The position numbers and the translations under genes are program-made. Shown here in pieces: positions 34,357 to 43,331 of a stretch of DNA of 64,000 nt; within the stretch, counting starts at the first letter, position 1, and every line of letters begins with the position of its first letter. The stretch comes from Thermanaerothrix sp034436175 (GTDB lineage: Bacteria > Chloroflexota > Anaerolineae > Anaerolineales > Anaerolineaceae), in NCBI GenBank assembly GCA_964427505.1, contig CAYRUO010000001.1, forward strand, positions 124,001 to 188,000, read 5' to 3'. The notes below the pieces were generated by a model. The model worked only from the letters and a program-made list of their open reading frames with translations. It had not been told where the DNA came from and did no database searches.

Positions 34357-35214
34357 ATGTCCAAGGTCGCCGTGGTCACCGACAGCACTGCTTACATCCC
34401 AAAATCTTTGAGCCAAGGGTTACCCATTCACGTGGTGCCTTTGCAGGTTGTTTGGGGTGAAGAAACTTACCGCGACGGCGTAGATATTCAGCCTTTGGAG
34501 TTTTATACGCGGCTAAAGACGGCCAAAGTTATGCCGACAACCTCGCAACCCTCTCCCGAAGCCTTTCGCCAGGTGTATGCTACCCTGTTGGAAGAGGGCT
34601 ATGATATCGTCAGCATCCACATTTCGGCGAAGTTATCGGGGACGCTGGATTCCGCAATACAAGCCCGTGCCATGCTCAAGAGTGAGCGGATTGAGGTGGT
34701 GGATTCGAAGGTCACGGCTATGGCATTGGGTTACCATGTGCTTAGTGTGGCGCGCGCGGCAGCGCAGGGTGCCACCTTTGAAGAATGCAAGGCCTTGGCG
34801 CACCAAGCGGTCAATCACACCGGGGCGGTGTTTGTGGTCAGCACGCTGGAATTCCTGCACCGCGGAGGCCGCATCGGTGGTGCGGCGGCCTTTTTAGGAA
34901 CTGCGCTCAACCTCAAGCCCTTGCTGGAACTACGTGATGGGCGTGTGGAGGCGGTTGAGCGTATTCGCACCTTACGCAAGGCTGTGGATCGTCTGCTGGA
35001 CCTTTTAGATGAGCGGGTGGGAGAGCGGTCGCCACTGCGTTTAGCCTGCTTGCATGCCAATGCGCCCCAGGAAGCCGAAGAACTGATGGAGCGGGTACGT
35101 CAGCGTTATCCCCAAGAACGCCTGGCTGAATTGGTGCTGGCAGAAGTCAGCCCGGTGATCGGCACACACACCGGGCCGGGCACCGTCGGGATTGCGTATA
35201 TGGCAGGTATGTGA
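34357..35214 (+). CDS. DegV-family fatty-acid-binding protein (FakB-like)
   Basis: 285 residues. DegV/FakB proteins bind a fatty acid and present it for phosphorylation by FakA. Motifs: AVVTDSTAYIPKSL at the N-terminus, TSQPSPEAF, HISAKLSGTLDSA (acid-binding Ser/Thr), VVDSKVTAMALGYHV and STLEFLHRGGRIGG with the conserved His-Arg. No fakA gene in the window. ATG at 34357 with GAGGAGGAG upstream. Followed by a terminator. Confidence 0.92.
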   Translation: MSKVAVVTDSTAYIPKSLSQGLPIHVVPLQVVWGEETYRDGVDIQPLEFYTRLKTAKVMPTTSQPSPEAFRQVYATLLEEGYDIVSIHISAKLSGTLDSAIQARAMLKSERIEVVDSKVTAMALGYHVLSVARAAAQGATFEECKALAHQAVNHTGAVFVVSTLEFLHRGGRIGGAAAFLGTALNLKPLLELRDGRVEAVERIRTLRKAVDRLLDLLDERVGERSPLRLACLHANAPQEAEELMERVRQRYPQERLAELVLAEVSPVIGTHTGPGTVGIAYMAGM

Positions 35215-35240
35215 ACCGATTAGGGCAGTGAAAGAAGCAG

Positions 35241-35268
35241 GGCTGTGCCGGTGTGGGACAGCCTTTTT
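35241..35268 (+). terminator. Terminator after degV
   Basis: GGCTGT...ACAGCC stem with inner GCC/GG pairs, then TTTTT. Confidence 0.75.
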
Positions 35269-35360
35269 GGTATTTAAGGGGTAGTAAAGCATGTCGGCTC
35301 TGATTAAAGTTTGATAGAATCACCGTGCGTGTTTCATCATTCCACTGCACGAGGTCTGCG

Positions 35361-36680
35361 ATGCGAAACTATCCTCAAATCGGTGTTCAGGTTGCAGATG
35401 TTCTACTTCCCAGGCCTGGGATTGACCTTCATAAATGGGCCGTCATCGCTTGTGATCAATTCACCTCCCAGCCGGATTATTGGGAGAAGGTCTCTGCCCT
35501 TGTCGGTGAATCTCCCTCTACGTTTCATTTGATCTTGCCCGAGGTTTACCTAGGCACTCCAGAAGAAAGTCGGCGCATCCATAGCGCCCAGGAAACCATG
35601 CGGCGTTACCTTGAAGCCAATTTGTTCGAAACCTATACCGGCTTGATTTACGTCGAACGCACCGTGGGCGAAAAAACACGGCGCGGCTTGATCTTGGCAC
35701 TGGATTTAGAAAAGTATGAATTCACCCCGGGCGCGCAGTCGCTGATTCGGGCCACTGAGGGCACGATTTTGGAGCGCATCCCCCCACGCATGCGTATTCG
35801 CGAGGGAGCGATGCTTGAACTCCCTCATATCCTGGTGTTGATTGATGATCCAGAGCGCACGGTGATTGAACCGGTAGCAGAGCAATCCGAGCGGTTGCCT
35901 CTGCTGTACGACTTCGACCTGATGCTTGGAAGTGGTCACCTACGCGGGCGCTGGGTGAATGATCCGGCGTTGGAACAGCAGGTCGTGCGAGCCTTGGAAC
36001 GCCTGGCCTCTCCCGAGGTCTTTTATACCAAATACGGCGTTGGTCGGGAAAAGGGTGTACTGCTTTTTGCGGTTGGGGATGGCAACCACTCGTTAGCCAC
36101 CGCCAAATCGGTGTGGGAGAAAATCAAAGCCCAGGTTGGTCCCGATCATCCCGCCCGCTATGCCTTGGTGGAAATTGAGAACCTCTACGACGAGGGCTTG
36201 GAATTTGAACCGATTCACCGTGTGGTTTTCAATGCCCAGCGCGACATGTTGTCGGATCTGCAGGCGTGGTTTGGTGAACGCCTGACCCTACAGCCGTGTG
36301 CTGGGGAGGATGAGATGGTGGAGCAGGTACATCGTCCACAGCCATCCAATGAGCACCGGTTTGGTATTATTTCGGCCCAGGGCTACTGGTTAGCTCGGGT
36401 GCACCAGCCCGAGTCGAACCTGCCGGTTGGGACGCTGCAAACCTTCTTGGACGCCTGGCTCAAACAGCAGAACGGAGCCAAAATTGATTACATCCACGGG
36501 CGCGAGGTCGTGAGTACGTTGGGGCGTCAGGGCGGTAATTACGGATTTTATCTGCCCGCCATGCCCAAAACCGAACTTTTCCGCACCGTGATCCTGGACG
36601 GCGTCCTGCCGCGCAAGACGTTCTCAATGGGTGAAGCCATTGAGAAGCGCTTCTATATGGAAGCGCGTCGCATTGCGTAA
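35361..36680 (+). CDS. DUF1015-family protein
   Basis: 439 residues, whole-length DUF1015. Distinct segments: VQVADVLLPRPG, WAVIACDQFTSQPDYWEKV, FAVGDGNHSLATAKSVWEKI (the most conserved block, with Asp-Gly-Asn-His) and DYIHGREVVSTLGRQGGNYG. The family is widespread and uncharacterised, sometimes annotated as a SerC-associated or HTH protein without proof. The conserved DGNHS and HG blocks suggest an enzyme. ATG at 35361 preceded by CGAGGT; the in-frame open stretch before it is not family-like. Stands alone between degV and the mutase genes. Confidence 0.88.
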   Translation: MRNYPQIGVQVADVLLPRPGIDLHKWAVIACDQFTSQPDYWEKVSALVGESPSTFHLILPEVYLGTPEESRRIHSAQETMRRYLEANLFETYTGLIYVERTVGEKTRRGLILALDLEKYEFTPGAQSLIRATEGTILERIPPRMRIREGAMLELPHILVLIDDPERTVIEPVAEQSERLPLLYDFDLMLGSGHLRGRWVNDPALEQQVVRALERLASPEVFYTKYGVGREKGVLLFAVGDGNHSLATAKSVWEKIKAQVGPDHPARYALVEIENLYDEGLEFEPIHRVVFNAQRDMLSDLQAWFGERLTLQPCAGEDEMVEQVHRPQPSNEHRFGIISAQGYWLARVHQPESNLPVGTLQTFLDAWLKQQNGAKIDYIHGREVVSTLGRQGGNYGFYLPAMPKTELFRTVILDGVLPRKTFSMGEAIEKRFYMEARRIA

Positions 36681-36691
36681 TAGAGAGCGCA

Positions 36692-37099
36692 CTAGCGGGT
36701 GATTTGGTAGAGTTCGACCAGCACTCCGCCGGTGCTTTTCGGATGGATAAAGGCCATTTTGCGGCCCGGCAGTTCCAACGGGGATTCGTTGATCAAGCGG
36801 ATCCCCTTTTCTTTCAACTGGGCGAGCATTTCTTCGATGTTGTCCACCTCGAAACAGAGATGGTGCATCCCGCCCCCGCGTTCGGCGATGAAGCGCGCGA
36901 CTCCGGTGTCATCGCTGGTCGGTTTAACCAGTTCGACTTCGCTCTCGCCCACCGGAATGAACACCACGGTAGCCTGTTGGCTGGGTACATCCTCAATATG
37001 ATCAACTGTTAAGCCCAACGCATCTTGCCAGAACGAAAGCGCCGTGTCAACGTCGGAAACGGCAATTGCAACGTGGTTGATTTTGGTGATTTTGGCCAT
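36692..37099 (-). CDS. mce: Methylmalonyl-CoA epimerase
   Basis: 135 residues of the vicinal-oxygen-chelate fold. Interconverts (2R)- and (2S)-methylmalonyl-CoA. Metal ligands are visible in INHVAIAVSDVD, GGMHHLCFEVDN and GGVLVELYQITR, and the catalytic glutamates in VGESEVELV and the last block. ATG at 37099 with GAGGTGA upstream. Directly downstream of the mutase gene (20 bases), the usual pairing for propionate or succinyl-CoA interconversion. Confidence 0.95.
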   Translation of the reverse strand: MAKITKINHVAIAVSDVDTALSFWQDALGLTVDHIEDVPSQQATVVFIPVGESEVELVKPTSDDTGVARFIAERGGGMHHLCFEVDNIEEMLAQLKEKGIRLINESPLELPGRKMAFIHPKSTGGVLVELYQITR

Positions 37100-37119
37100 A
37101 CAGTTCACCTCGCTTGGGC

Positions 37120-38775
37120 TCAAATCCAGGTTGGGGGTTGATACTCGCCCCACACCTGGCGCAAGACGCGGCAAATTTCTCCCAAAGTGATGTCGTTTTC
37201 AACACACTCGATAAAGAGGGGCATCAGATTTTCGCTCCCGCGGGCGGCTTGTTCAAGGCGTGTGAGTAGTTCGCTGACCTTGGCATTATCCCGTTGAGCG
37301 CGCAGTTCGGCCAACCGGGCCCGCTGGGCGGCCTCGATGGCCGGGTCTACTTTCAGGCGTTCCAGATCTAACTGCTCTTCAACCTGAAACGCATTGACGC
37401 CCACGATGATCTGCTCTTTACTTTCAACGGCCTGCTGATAGCGATAGGCCGATTCCTGGATTTCTTGCTGCATGTAGCCGTTTTCGATGGCGGCCAGGGC
37501 CCCGCCCATGGTATCAATTTTGTGAATGTAATCCATGGCGCGCTGGCCGATTTCATCGGTGAGATATTCGATCACGTAGGAACCGGCAAGTGGATCCACG
37601 GTATCCGCTACGCCCGATTCGTAGCCGATGATCTGTTGAGTACGCAGAGCAATGCGCACCGATTTCTCGGTCGGCAGCCAGAGCGCCTCATCCATGGAGT
37701 TGGTGTGTAAGGACTGGGTTCCCCCTAGCACTGCCGCCAATGCTTGGATGGTCACGCGCACGATGTTGTTTTCGGGCTGTTGCGCTGTCAGGGTGGAGCC
37801 GGCGGTCTGGGTGTGGAAGCGCAGCATCCAGGACTTGGGATCCTGGGCCTTGAAGCGTTCGCGCATGATTTGAGCCCACAAGCGGCGGGCGGCGCGGAAT
37901 TTGGCCACTTCTTCCAGGAATTGGTTATGGGCGGCGAAGAAAAATGAGAGTTGAGCAGCAAATTCATCAACTTGTAGACCGGAATCAATCGCCGCCTGCA
38001 CGTAGGCAATGGCATTAGCCAGCGTGAAGGCGACCTCTTGCACGGCGTTGGCACCGGCTTCACGGATGTGGTAACCGGAGATGCTGATGGTGTTCCAGCG
38101 CGGCACGTGCTTAGCGCAGTACTTGAAGACATCCGTGATCAAGCGCATCGAGGGCCCAGGTGGGAAGATATACGTACCCCGTGCCACATATTCTTTGAGG
38201 ATGTCGTTTTGGATGGTGCCGCGCAACCATTTGGGATCTATGCCCTGACGCTTGGCTACGGCAATGTACATTGCCAGCAGGATCGCCGCCGGGGCGTTGA
38301 TGGTCATGCTGGTGGAAACCTTGTCCAAGGGAATATCTTTGAACAAGATTTCCATGTCCCGCAGGGAGGACACTGATACTCCGACTTTGCCCACCTCCCC
38401 GCTGGCCATAGGATCATCGGCATCATAGCCGATTTGGGTGGGCAAGTCAAAAGCAACCGAAAGGCCGGTTTGGCCTTGGGCAAGTAAATAACGATAGCGC
38501 TGATTGGATTCCTCGGCGGTGGCATAGCCGGCATATTGCCGCATCGTCCACAAGCGCCCGCGGTACATGGTGGGCTGAACGCCGCGGGTGAAGGGGTATT
38601 CACCCGGGAAGCCCAGTTTTTCCATATAATCAAAGTGTTTGGGAGGAAGAGCCACCCGGGGGAGGGGAATTTGGGATGAGGTATAGAATTCGGCTTTACG
38701 CTCTGGGTATTTCTCGATCAAAGGATTTAACGTTTGGGTTTCCCAACGTTGTTTTTCCTTTTCGAGGTCGCTCAT
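37120..38775 (-). CDS. Methylmalonyl-CoA mutase, catalytic (alpha) subunit without B12 domain
   Basis: 551 residues, the TIM-barrel half of methylmalonyl-CoA mutase, converting succinyl-CoA and (R)-methylmalonyl-CoA with adenosylcobalamin. Substrate-binding barrel: RLWTMRQYAGYATAEESNQR, SVAFDLPTQIGYDADDP, STSMTINAPAAILLAMYI and FHTQTAGSTLTAQQPENN. The cobalamin-binding domain is absent, so a separate small subunit must be encoded elsewhere, as in archaea and many anaerobes. AGGAG before ATG 38775. Co-transcribed with the epimerase gene. Confidence 0.95.
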   Translation of the reverse strand: MSDLEKEKQRWETQTLNPLIEKYPERKAEFYTSSQIPLPRVALPPKHFDYMEKLGFPGEYPFTRGVQPTMYRGRLWTMRQYAGYATAEESNQRYRYLLAQGQTGLSVAFDLPTQIGYDADDPMASGEVGKVGVSVSSLRDMEILFKDIPLDKVSTSMTINAPAAILLAMYIAVAKRQGIDPKWLRGTIQNDILKEYVARGTYIFPPGPSMRLITDVFKYCAKHVPRWNTISISGYHIREAGANAVQEVAFTLANAIAYVQAAIDSGLQVDEFAAQLSFFFAAHNQFLEEVAKFRAARRLWAQIMRERFKAQDPKSWMLRFHTQTAGSTLTAQQPENNIVRVTIQALAAVLGGTQSLHTNSMDEALWLPTEKSVRIALRTQQIIGYESGVADTVDPLAGSYVIEYLTDEIGQRAMDYIHKIDTMGGALAAIENGYMQQEIQESAYRYQQAVESKEQIIVGVNAFQVEEQLDLERLKVDPAIEAAQRARLAELRAQRDNAKVSELLTRLEQAARGSENLMPLFIECVENDITLGEICRVLRQVWGEYQPPTWI

Positions 38776-38885
38776 AAGTCATCTCCTGGCTGGCCTGCAT
38801 TGTCTAGTATACCGTATCCCTCATCTCAGAAAAGATAACAATTTCATGGTAAACTTTGGACAAACTTCCTGAGAGCATAGCCGCC

Positions 38886-40145
38886 ATGACACCGTTTTTA
38901 CAATTTGTCCTGGTTTCTGCCATTATTCTGTTTGCGGCAAAGGCCGCGGGCTATTTGAGCACACGCTTGGGACAACCTTCGGTGCTGGGGGAACTACTGG
39001 TTGGGCTGCTGCTCGGGCCTTCGCTGATTGATCTGATCCACCTACATATTTTTACCGATACCCATTTGGGCGAGTTTGTGTATGAAATTGGCGAGTTGGG
39101 CGTTCTCATCCTGATGTTTTTGGCCGGGATGGAACTCCACATTCGCGATTTTGTGCGTAATACCCGTGTATCGCTGTTGAGCGGCTCGCTAGGTGTTATT
39201 GTCCCAGTCGTATTGGGGGCAGGGGTGGGGTTGTTGGCACACATGCCCTTGGATAGCGCGCTCTTTTTGGGCCTGTCGTTGGGGGCAACCAGCGTCAGCA
39301 TTTCGGCTCAGACCCTTATGGAACTCAATGTGTTACGCACTCGGGTGGGGCTGGGATTGCTGGGAGCAGCCGTTTTCGATGATATTCTGGTCATCTTATT
39401 CCTCTCAATTTTCCTGGCGCTGGGCGATGGTGGCTTGACACCGGCAACTATTTTGCCGGTGGTGTTGCGCATGGCGCTTTTCCTGGCGCTTGCGATGGGA
39501 TTTGGGTTGTGGATTCTCCCTCGGCTTAGCCAACGCGTGGTGCGACTGCCGATCAGTCAGGCAGCGTTGAGTTTTGCGATTGTCATCATGCTGTTCTACG
39601 GGTTGGCAGCCGAGGTAGTGGGGGGAATGGCGGCTATTACCGGTACATTTTTGGCCGGCTTGATGTTCGCACGCACGTCAGAAAAAGGGCAAATTGAGAG
39701 CGGCTTGCGTGCTTTGGGCTACGGCTTCTTTATCCCGTTGTTCTTTGTTAATGTCGGGCTTGCGGTGGATCTTCACCTTATCCGTCTTGAAACCATATGG
39801 GTGATGCTTGGGGTTATCCTGGTGGCTATTTTGGGCAAGATTTTGGGGGCAGGATTGGGGGCACGAATTTCGGGTTATTCCTGGTTGGAATCACTACAAT
39901 TAGGAATAGGGATGATCTCGCGCGGTGAGGTTGGGTTGATTGTGGCAACGGTTGGCCTGGACAACGGTTGGCTCTCCCCTCAGGTTTTTCCGGCAATTGT
40001 GGCCATGGTGTTGGTGACGACATTGATCACGCCGCCTCTTCTGCGGGCTACCTTTGTTCACCAGGAAAAAAAGCAGAAAGTAGAAATTCCGGAAGCCGCG
40101 TCAACCCCTGAGGCTTCGGTGGAAACGCTTGAACCCAAATCTTAA
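38886..40145 (+). CDS. CPA2-family cation:proton antiporter (KefB/Na+/H+ type)
   Basis: 419 residues with 11-12 membrane helices. GYLSTRLGQPSVLGELLVGL at the start, MFLAGMELHIRDFVRN, the central GAAVFDDILVILFL segment with the transported-ion Asp pair, and ISRGEVGLIVATVGLDNG near the end are the family's hallmarks. No Trk/TrkA-N domain; the C-terminal tail is short (EAASTPEASVETLEPKS). ATG at 38886. A PII-like gene follows 18 bases later and may regulate it. Confidence 0.92.
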   Translation: MTPFLQFVLVSAIILFAAKAAGYLSTRLGQPSVLGELLVGLLLGPSLIDLIHLHIFTDTHLGEFVYEIGELGVLILMFLAGMELHIRDFVRNTRVSLLSGSLGVIVPVVLGAGVGLLAHMPLDSALFLGLSLGATSVSISAQTLMELNVLRTRVGLGLLGAAVFDDILVILFLSIFLALGDGGLTPATILPVVLRMALFLALAMGFGLWILPRLSQRVVRLPISQAALSFAIVIMLFYGLAAEVVGGMAAITGTFLAGLMFARTSEKGQIESGLRALGYGFFIPLFFVNVGLAVDLHLIRLETIWVMLGVILVAILGKILGAGLGARISGYSWLESLQLGIGMISRGEVGLIVATVGLDNGWLSPQVFPAIVAMVLVTTLITPPLLRATFVHQEKKQKVEIPEAASTPEASVETLEPKS

Positions 40146-40163
40146 ACGAGGTGATGGCCGTTT

Positions 40164-40520
40164 ATGTTTCTGGTTTTGTACGTCCTCAATGATCCTGAAA
40201 ATCTGGACGCGCTGCTTAACGCATGGGAGGATGTAGGTGTCAGTGGGGTTACAATTCTGCTTAGCAAGGGATTGGTGCGATTTCGGGAAAGCGGTGGGGT
40301 GTGGCGCGAGGATTTTCCGTTGTTTCCCTCCCTTGAAAACTTTAGGGAACATATAGAGAATACCAACCGCACGTTGTTCTCTATTGTAGAAGATGAGGCT
40401 ATGGTTGAGCGCTTGGTTAAGGCAACGGAAAAGGTAGTGGGTAGCCTCAGCCAACCCGGCACGGGAATTATGGCCGTCATTCCCTTGGCGCGCGTGTATG
40501 GGCTAAAAAAGCGCGCTTAG
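40164..40520 (+). CDS. PII-like small regulatory protein
   Basis: 118 residues. The pattern resembles the ferredoxin-like PII fold: LVLYVLNDPENLDALLNAW, then GVSGVTILLSKG (equivalent of the PII GVxGMTV strand) and TLFSIVEDEAMVERLVKATE, ending in GIMAVIPLARVYGL. The T-loop region (residues about 38-64) is Phe/Glu-rich and lacks a modifiable Tyr. Gene follows the antiporter gene with GAGGTGATGG as its ribosome site, so I infer control of ion exchange. Family membership is suggested by pattern only. Confidence 0.6.
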   Translation: MFLVLYVLNDPENLDALLNAWEDVGVSGVTILLSKGLVRFRESGGVWREDFPLFPSLENFREHIENTNRTLFSIVEDEAMVERLVKATEKVVGSLSQPGTGIMAVIPLARVYGLKKRA

Positions 40521-40525
40521 ATTGA

Positions 40526-41560
40526 TTAAAGGATGAGCATCGCATCACCGAACGAATAGAAGCGATAGTTCAGACGAACGGCTTCGCGATACACCTCAAG
40601 GATACGTTCGCGTCCGGCAAAGGCGCTGACCAGCATGAGCAAGGTGGAGCGGGGAAGGTGAAAATTGGTCACCAGGGCATCCACCACGCGGAACTCAAAG
40701 CCAGGCAGAATGTAGAGATCGGTTGGTCCGGCAAACGGGGCAACCCACGTGCCGGGTGTGGCATAGCGCGCCGCCGTTTCCAGCGTGCGCACGCTCGTGG
40801 TGCCCACAGCCACTACGCGCTTGCCGGCCCGTTTGGTGGCGTTGATCCGTTCGGCGGTCTCCGGGGGGAGTTCACACCATTCGGTGTGTATGCGGTGCTG
40901 GGTGGGGTCTTCTTCGGTCACCGGGGCGAAGGTGTCTAAACCGATATGGAGCACCAATCCGGCAAATCCAATTCCCTGGGCTTTGAGGTGTGCAATAAGT
41001 TCAGGGGTGAAGTGGAGTCCCGCAGTAGGCGCGGCAGCCGAACCGGGTTCACGGGCAAAGACGGTTTGGTAGCGCTCGGGGTCGCGTAGCGGTTCATGAA
41101 TGTAAGGGGGGAGAGGCATTTGTCCTACCCTGGGCAGGTAGGGTTCAATGGGTTCGGCAAATTGGATCAGACGGCGTGATCCCCCCAGGTCGGCAAGGAC
41201 GTCGGCGGTAGGGCCGCCTTCCACCTGAAGTCGCATAGGCGGCCTGACGCGTTTGCCACCCACCAGGCCCTCCCAGGTCTGGTCGGCGATTTTCTTAAGC
41301 AGAAGCAACTCCACCCGTCCGCCGGAGGGTTTGCGCGCCCATAGGCGTGCCGGGATGACGCGGGTCTCATTGACTACCAATAAGTCACCGGGATTAAGGT
41401 AACGCCCAATCTCCCAGAAAACAGTGTGTTCTAGTTCAGGGCGATCCCGCCACATTACCAGCAAGCGTGCCTTGTGGCGTGGCTCAATCGGTGTCTGGGC
41501 GATGCGGTCGGGAGGAAGATCGTAATCGAAGTCAGAGGTTTTAAAGGACGAACCGGCCAT
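40526..41560 (-). CDS. queA: S-adenosylmethionine:tRNA ribosyltransferase-isomerase
   Basis: 344 residues. Moves and rearranges the ribosyl part of SAM onto preQ1 in tRNA to give epoxyqueuosine. DFDYDLPPDRIAQTPIEPR, GDLLVVNETRVIPARL, AAPTAGLHFTPEL, GTTSVRTLETAA and VTNFHLPRSTLLMLVSAF are all characteristic. ATG at 41560; the open frame upstream overlaps ruvB and is not part of the protein. 34 bases after ruvB, a common pairing. Confidence 0.96.
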   Translation of the reverse strand: MAGSSFKTSDFDYDLPPDRIAQTPIEPRHKARLLVMWRDRPELEHTVFWEIGRYLNPGDLLVVNETRVIPARLWARKPSGGRVELLLLKKIADQTWEGLVGGKRVRPPMRLQVEGGPTADVLADLGGSRRLIQFAEPIEPYLPRVGQMPLPPYIHEPLRDPERYQTVFAREPGSAAAPTAGLHFTPELIAHLKAQGIGFAGLVLHIGLDTFAPVTEEDPTQHRIHTEWCELPPETAERINATKRAGKRVVAVGTTSVRTLETAARYATPGTWVAPFAGPTDLYILPGFEFRVVDALVTNFHLPRSTLLMLVSAFAGRERILEVYREAVRLNYRFYSFGDAMLIL

Positions 41561-41594
41561 AAATGTGATAATGCTTTCGGTGTTAGTTTGATGT

Positions 41595-42626
41595 TCAGGT
41601 AAACAGCCGCGGCTGTTGATTGTCTTTGGTATAAGGAATGCCGAGATGCGCATAGGCCAAAGGCGTGGCCACACGCCCTTGCGGGGTACGATCCAGAAAA
41701 CCCAGTTGGAGCAGGTAGGGCTCGACCACGTCCATAATGGTATCGGGTTCTTCACCGATGGAGGCGGCAATGGTGTTTAGACCGACCGGCCCGCCGTTGT
41801 ATTTTTCAATCACCGTGCGCAAGACGCGTTGATCTACATCGTCCAATCCCAAGGGGTCAACATTGAGAAGATTGAGCGCCTCGCGGGCGATCTCAGCCGT
41901 GATCTGGCCGGCGCCGCGTACTTGGGCGTAATCGCGCACGCGGCGCAAGAGGCGTAGGGCCACGCGGGGGGTGCCGCGCGAACGTCGCGCGATTTCCTCG
42001 ATGCCCTCTGGTTCGGCTTGGACACCCAGCAGTATTGCGGCGCGGCTCAGGATCTGTTCGATGGCTTCACGGCTGTAATAGTCCAGGCGATAAACGGCGC
42101 CAAAACGCGCCCGCAGGGGTGCACTGACCAGCGCTAGGCGGGTGGTGGCGCCAATTAGGGTGAAGCGAGGTAGTTTAAGGCGGATCGAGCGCGCCGCTGG
42201 CCCTTTTCCGATAACGATATCGAGGGCAAAATCTTCCATGGCCGGGTAAAGCACTTCTTCCACGGCTTTACCCAAGCGGTGGATTTCATCAATAAAAAGA
42301 ATATCCCCGGCACGCAGATTGGTCAGGATGGCGGCTAAATCTCCCGCGCGCTCAATGGCCGGCCCTGCGGTGACTTTGATCTCCACGCCCATCTCATTGG
42401 CCAGCACATGCGAAAGAGTGGTCTTCCCCAGCCCCGGCGGGCCGTAGAAGAGAACATGTTCCAGGGGTTCGCCGCGCTGGCGAGCAGCAGCAATGAGAAT
42501 GGAAAGATTTTCCTTTAAAGCCTCTTGTCCAATGATGTCGGCTAAGCGGCGTGGGCGCAGGGCTTGATCCAACCGGTCGTCTGGTCGGCTTTCGGGTTGT
42601 ACGAGGCGCTGTTTGAAATCGTCCAT
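41595..42626 (-). CDS. ruvB: Holliday junction branch migration DNA helicase RuvB
   Basis: 343 residues. ATP-driven motor of the RuvABC system. ALRPRRLADIIGQEALKENL, Walker A GPPGLGKTT, Walker B ILFIDEIHRL, ATTRLALVSAPLRARF with sensor residues, and the C-terminal winged-helix with GFLDRTPQGRVATPLAY. ATG at 42626. A TATAAT on the same strand at 42636-42641 would place transcription start just before the ATG, so it may be nearly leaderless. ruvA and ruvC are not nearby. Confidence 0.97.
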   Translation of the reverse strand: MDDFKQRLVQPESRPDDRLDQALRPRRLADIIGQEALKENLSILIAAARQRGEPLEHVLFYGPPGLGKTTLSHVLANEMGVEIKVTAGPAIERAGDLAAILTNLRAGDILFIDEIHRLGKAVEEVLYPAMEDFALDIVIGKGPAARSIRLKLPRFTLIGATTRLALVSAPLRARFGAVYRLDYYSREAIEQILSRAAILLGVQAEPEGIEEIARRSRGTPRVALRLLRRVRDYAQVRGAGQITAEIAREALNLLNVDPLGLDDVDQRVLRTVIEKYNGGPVGLNTIAASIGEEPDTIMDVVEPYLLQLGFLDRTPQGRVATPLAYAHLGIPYTKDNQQPRLFT

Positions 42627-42635
42627 ATCGGTTTG

Positions 42636-42672
42636 ATTATAACTGCTTTCTGCTTGGGGATTGAATTATAAT
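42636..42672. promoter_or_regulatory. Two divergent -10 elements (ruvB and upp)
   Basis: TATAAT on the minus strand at 42636-42641 (towards ruvB) and TATAAT on the plus strand at 42667-42672 (towards upp). The -35 regions are weak. Confidence 0.5.
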
Positions 42673-42704
42673 AAGCGAAATTTGAGCAAAGGAGCACGCC
42701 ACAT

Positions 42705-43331
42705 ATGTCGCTCGTCCATGTCTCAAAACATCCCCTCGTGGCTCATAAATTAGCCAAGTTGCGCTCAGTGGAGACCGAACCAAAGCGATTCCGCGAATTG
42801 GTACGTGAACTAAGCGCGCTTTTAGCCTATGAAGCAACTGCGGACCTTGCGACGCGCCCGGTAACGGTGCAGACCCCCATGGGGGTTGCCCAAGGGGCGG
42901 AGTTGGTGGAAAAAATTGGGTTGGTGCCCATCTTGCGTGCGGGTTTGGGTATGGTCGAGGGGGTTTGGGAACTCATGCCTTCGGCAGAGGTCTGGCATCT
43001 AGGCATCTATCGAGATGAAAAGACGCTTAAGCCGGTGCAGTACTATAACAAACTCCCGACCGAGCCTCGGGTCAGCGTGTGCTTGATTTTGGATCCAATG
43101 CTGGCTACAGGCGGTTCGGCGATTGCCGCGGTGGATATCCTTAAGCAGTGGGGCGTTAAGCGCATTAAGTTCGTGGGACTGATTGGATCACCCGAAGGTA
43201 TTCAACGCTTAGAAATTCACCATCCGGATGTGGCGATTTACCTGGCGGCCATTGACGAGCGCCTGAATAACCAGGGTTATATCGTACCCGGACTGGGGGA
43301 CGCCGGAGATCGTCAGTTCGGTACCGGCTAA
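42705..43331 (+). CDS. upp: Uracil phosphoribosyltransferase
   Basis: 208 residues. Makes UMP from uracil and PRPP (pyrimidine salvage). Motifs: VSKHPLVAHKLAKLR at the N-terminus, LVPILRAGLGMVEG, the PRPP loop LDPMLATGGSA and the uracil-binding GYIVPGLGDAGDRQFGT at the end. Complete. AAAGGAGCACG before the ATG. Its stop overlaps the neighbour's 3' end by four bases, tail to tail. Confidence 0.97.
   Translation: MSLVHVSKHPLVAHKLAKLRSVETEPKRFRELVRELSALLAYEATADLATRPVTVQTPMGVAQGAELVEKIGLVPILRAGLGMVEGVWELMPSAEVWHLGIYRDEKTLKPVQYYNKLPTEPRVSVCLILDPMLATGGSAIAAVDILKQWGVKRIKFVGLIGSPEGIQRLEIHHPDVAIYLAAIDERLNNQGYIVPGLGDAGDRQFGTG

Noticed and set aside
41602..41617. Perfect 16-base palindrome AACAGCCGCGGCTGTT
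   Set aside because: Inside the ruvB 3' coding end, no T-run after it; best explained as chance coding sequence.
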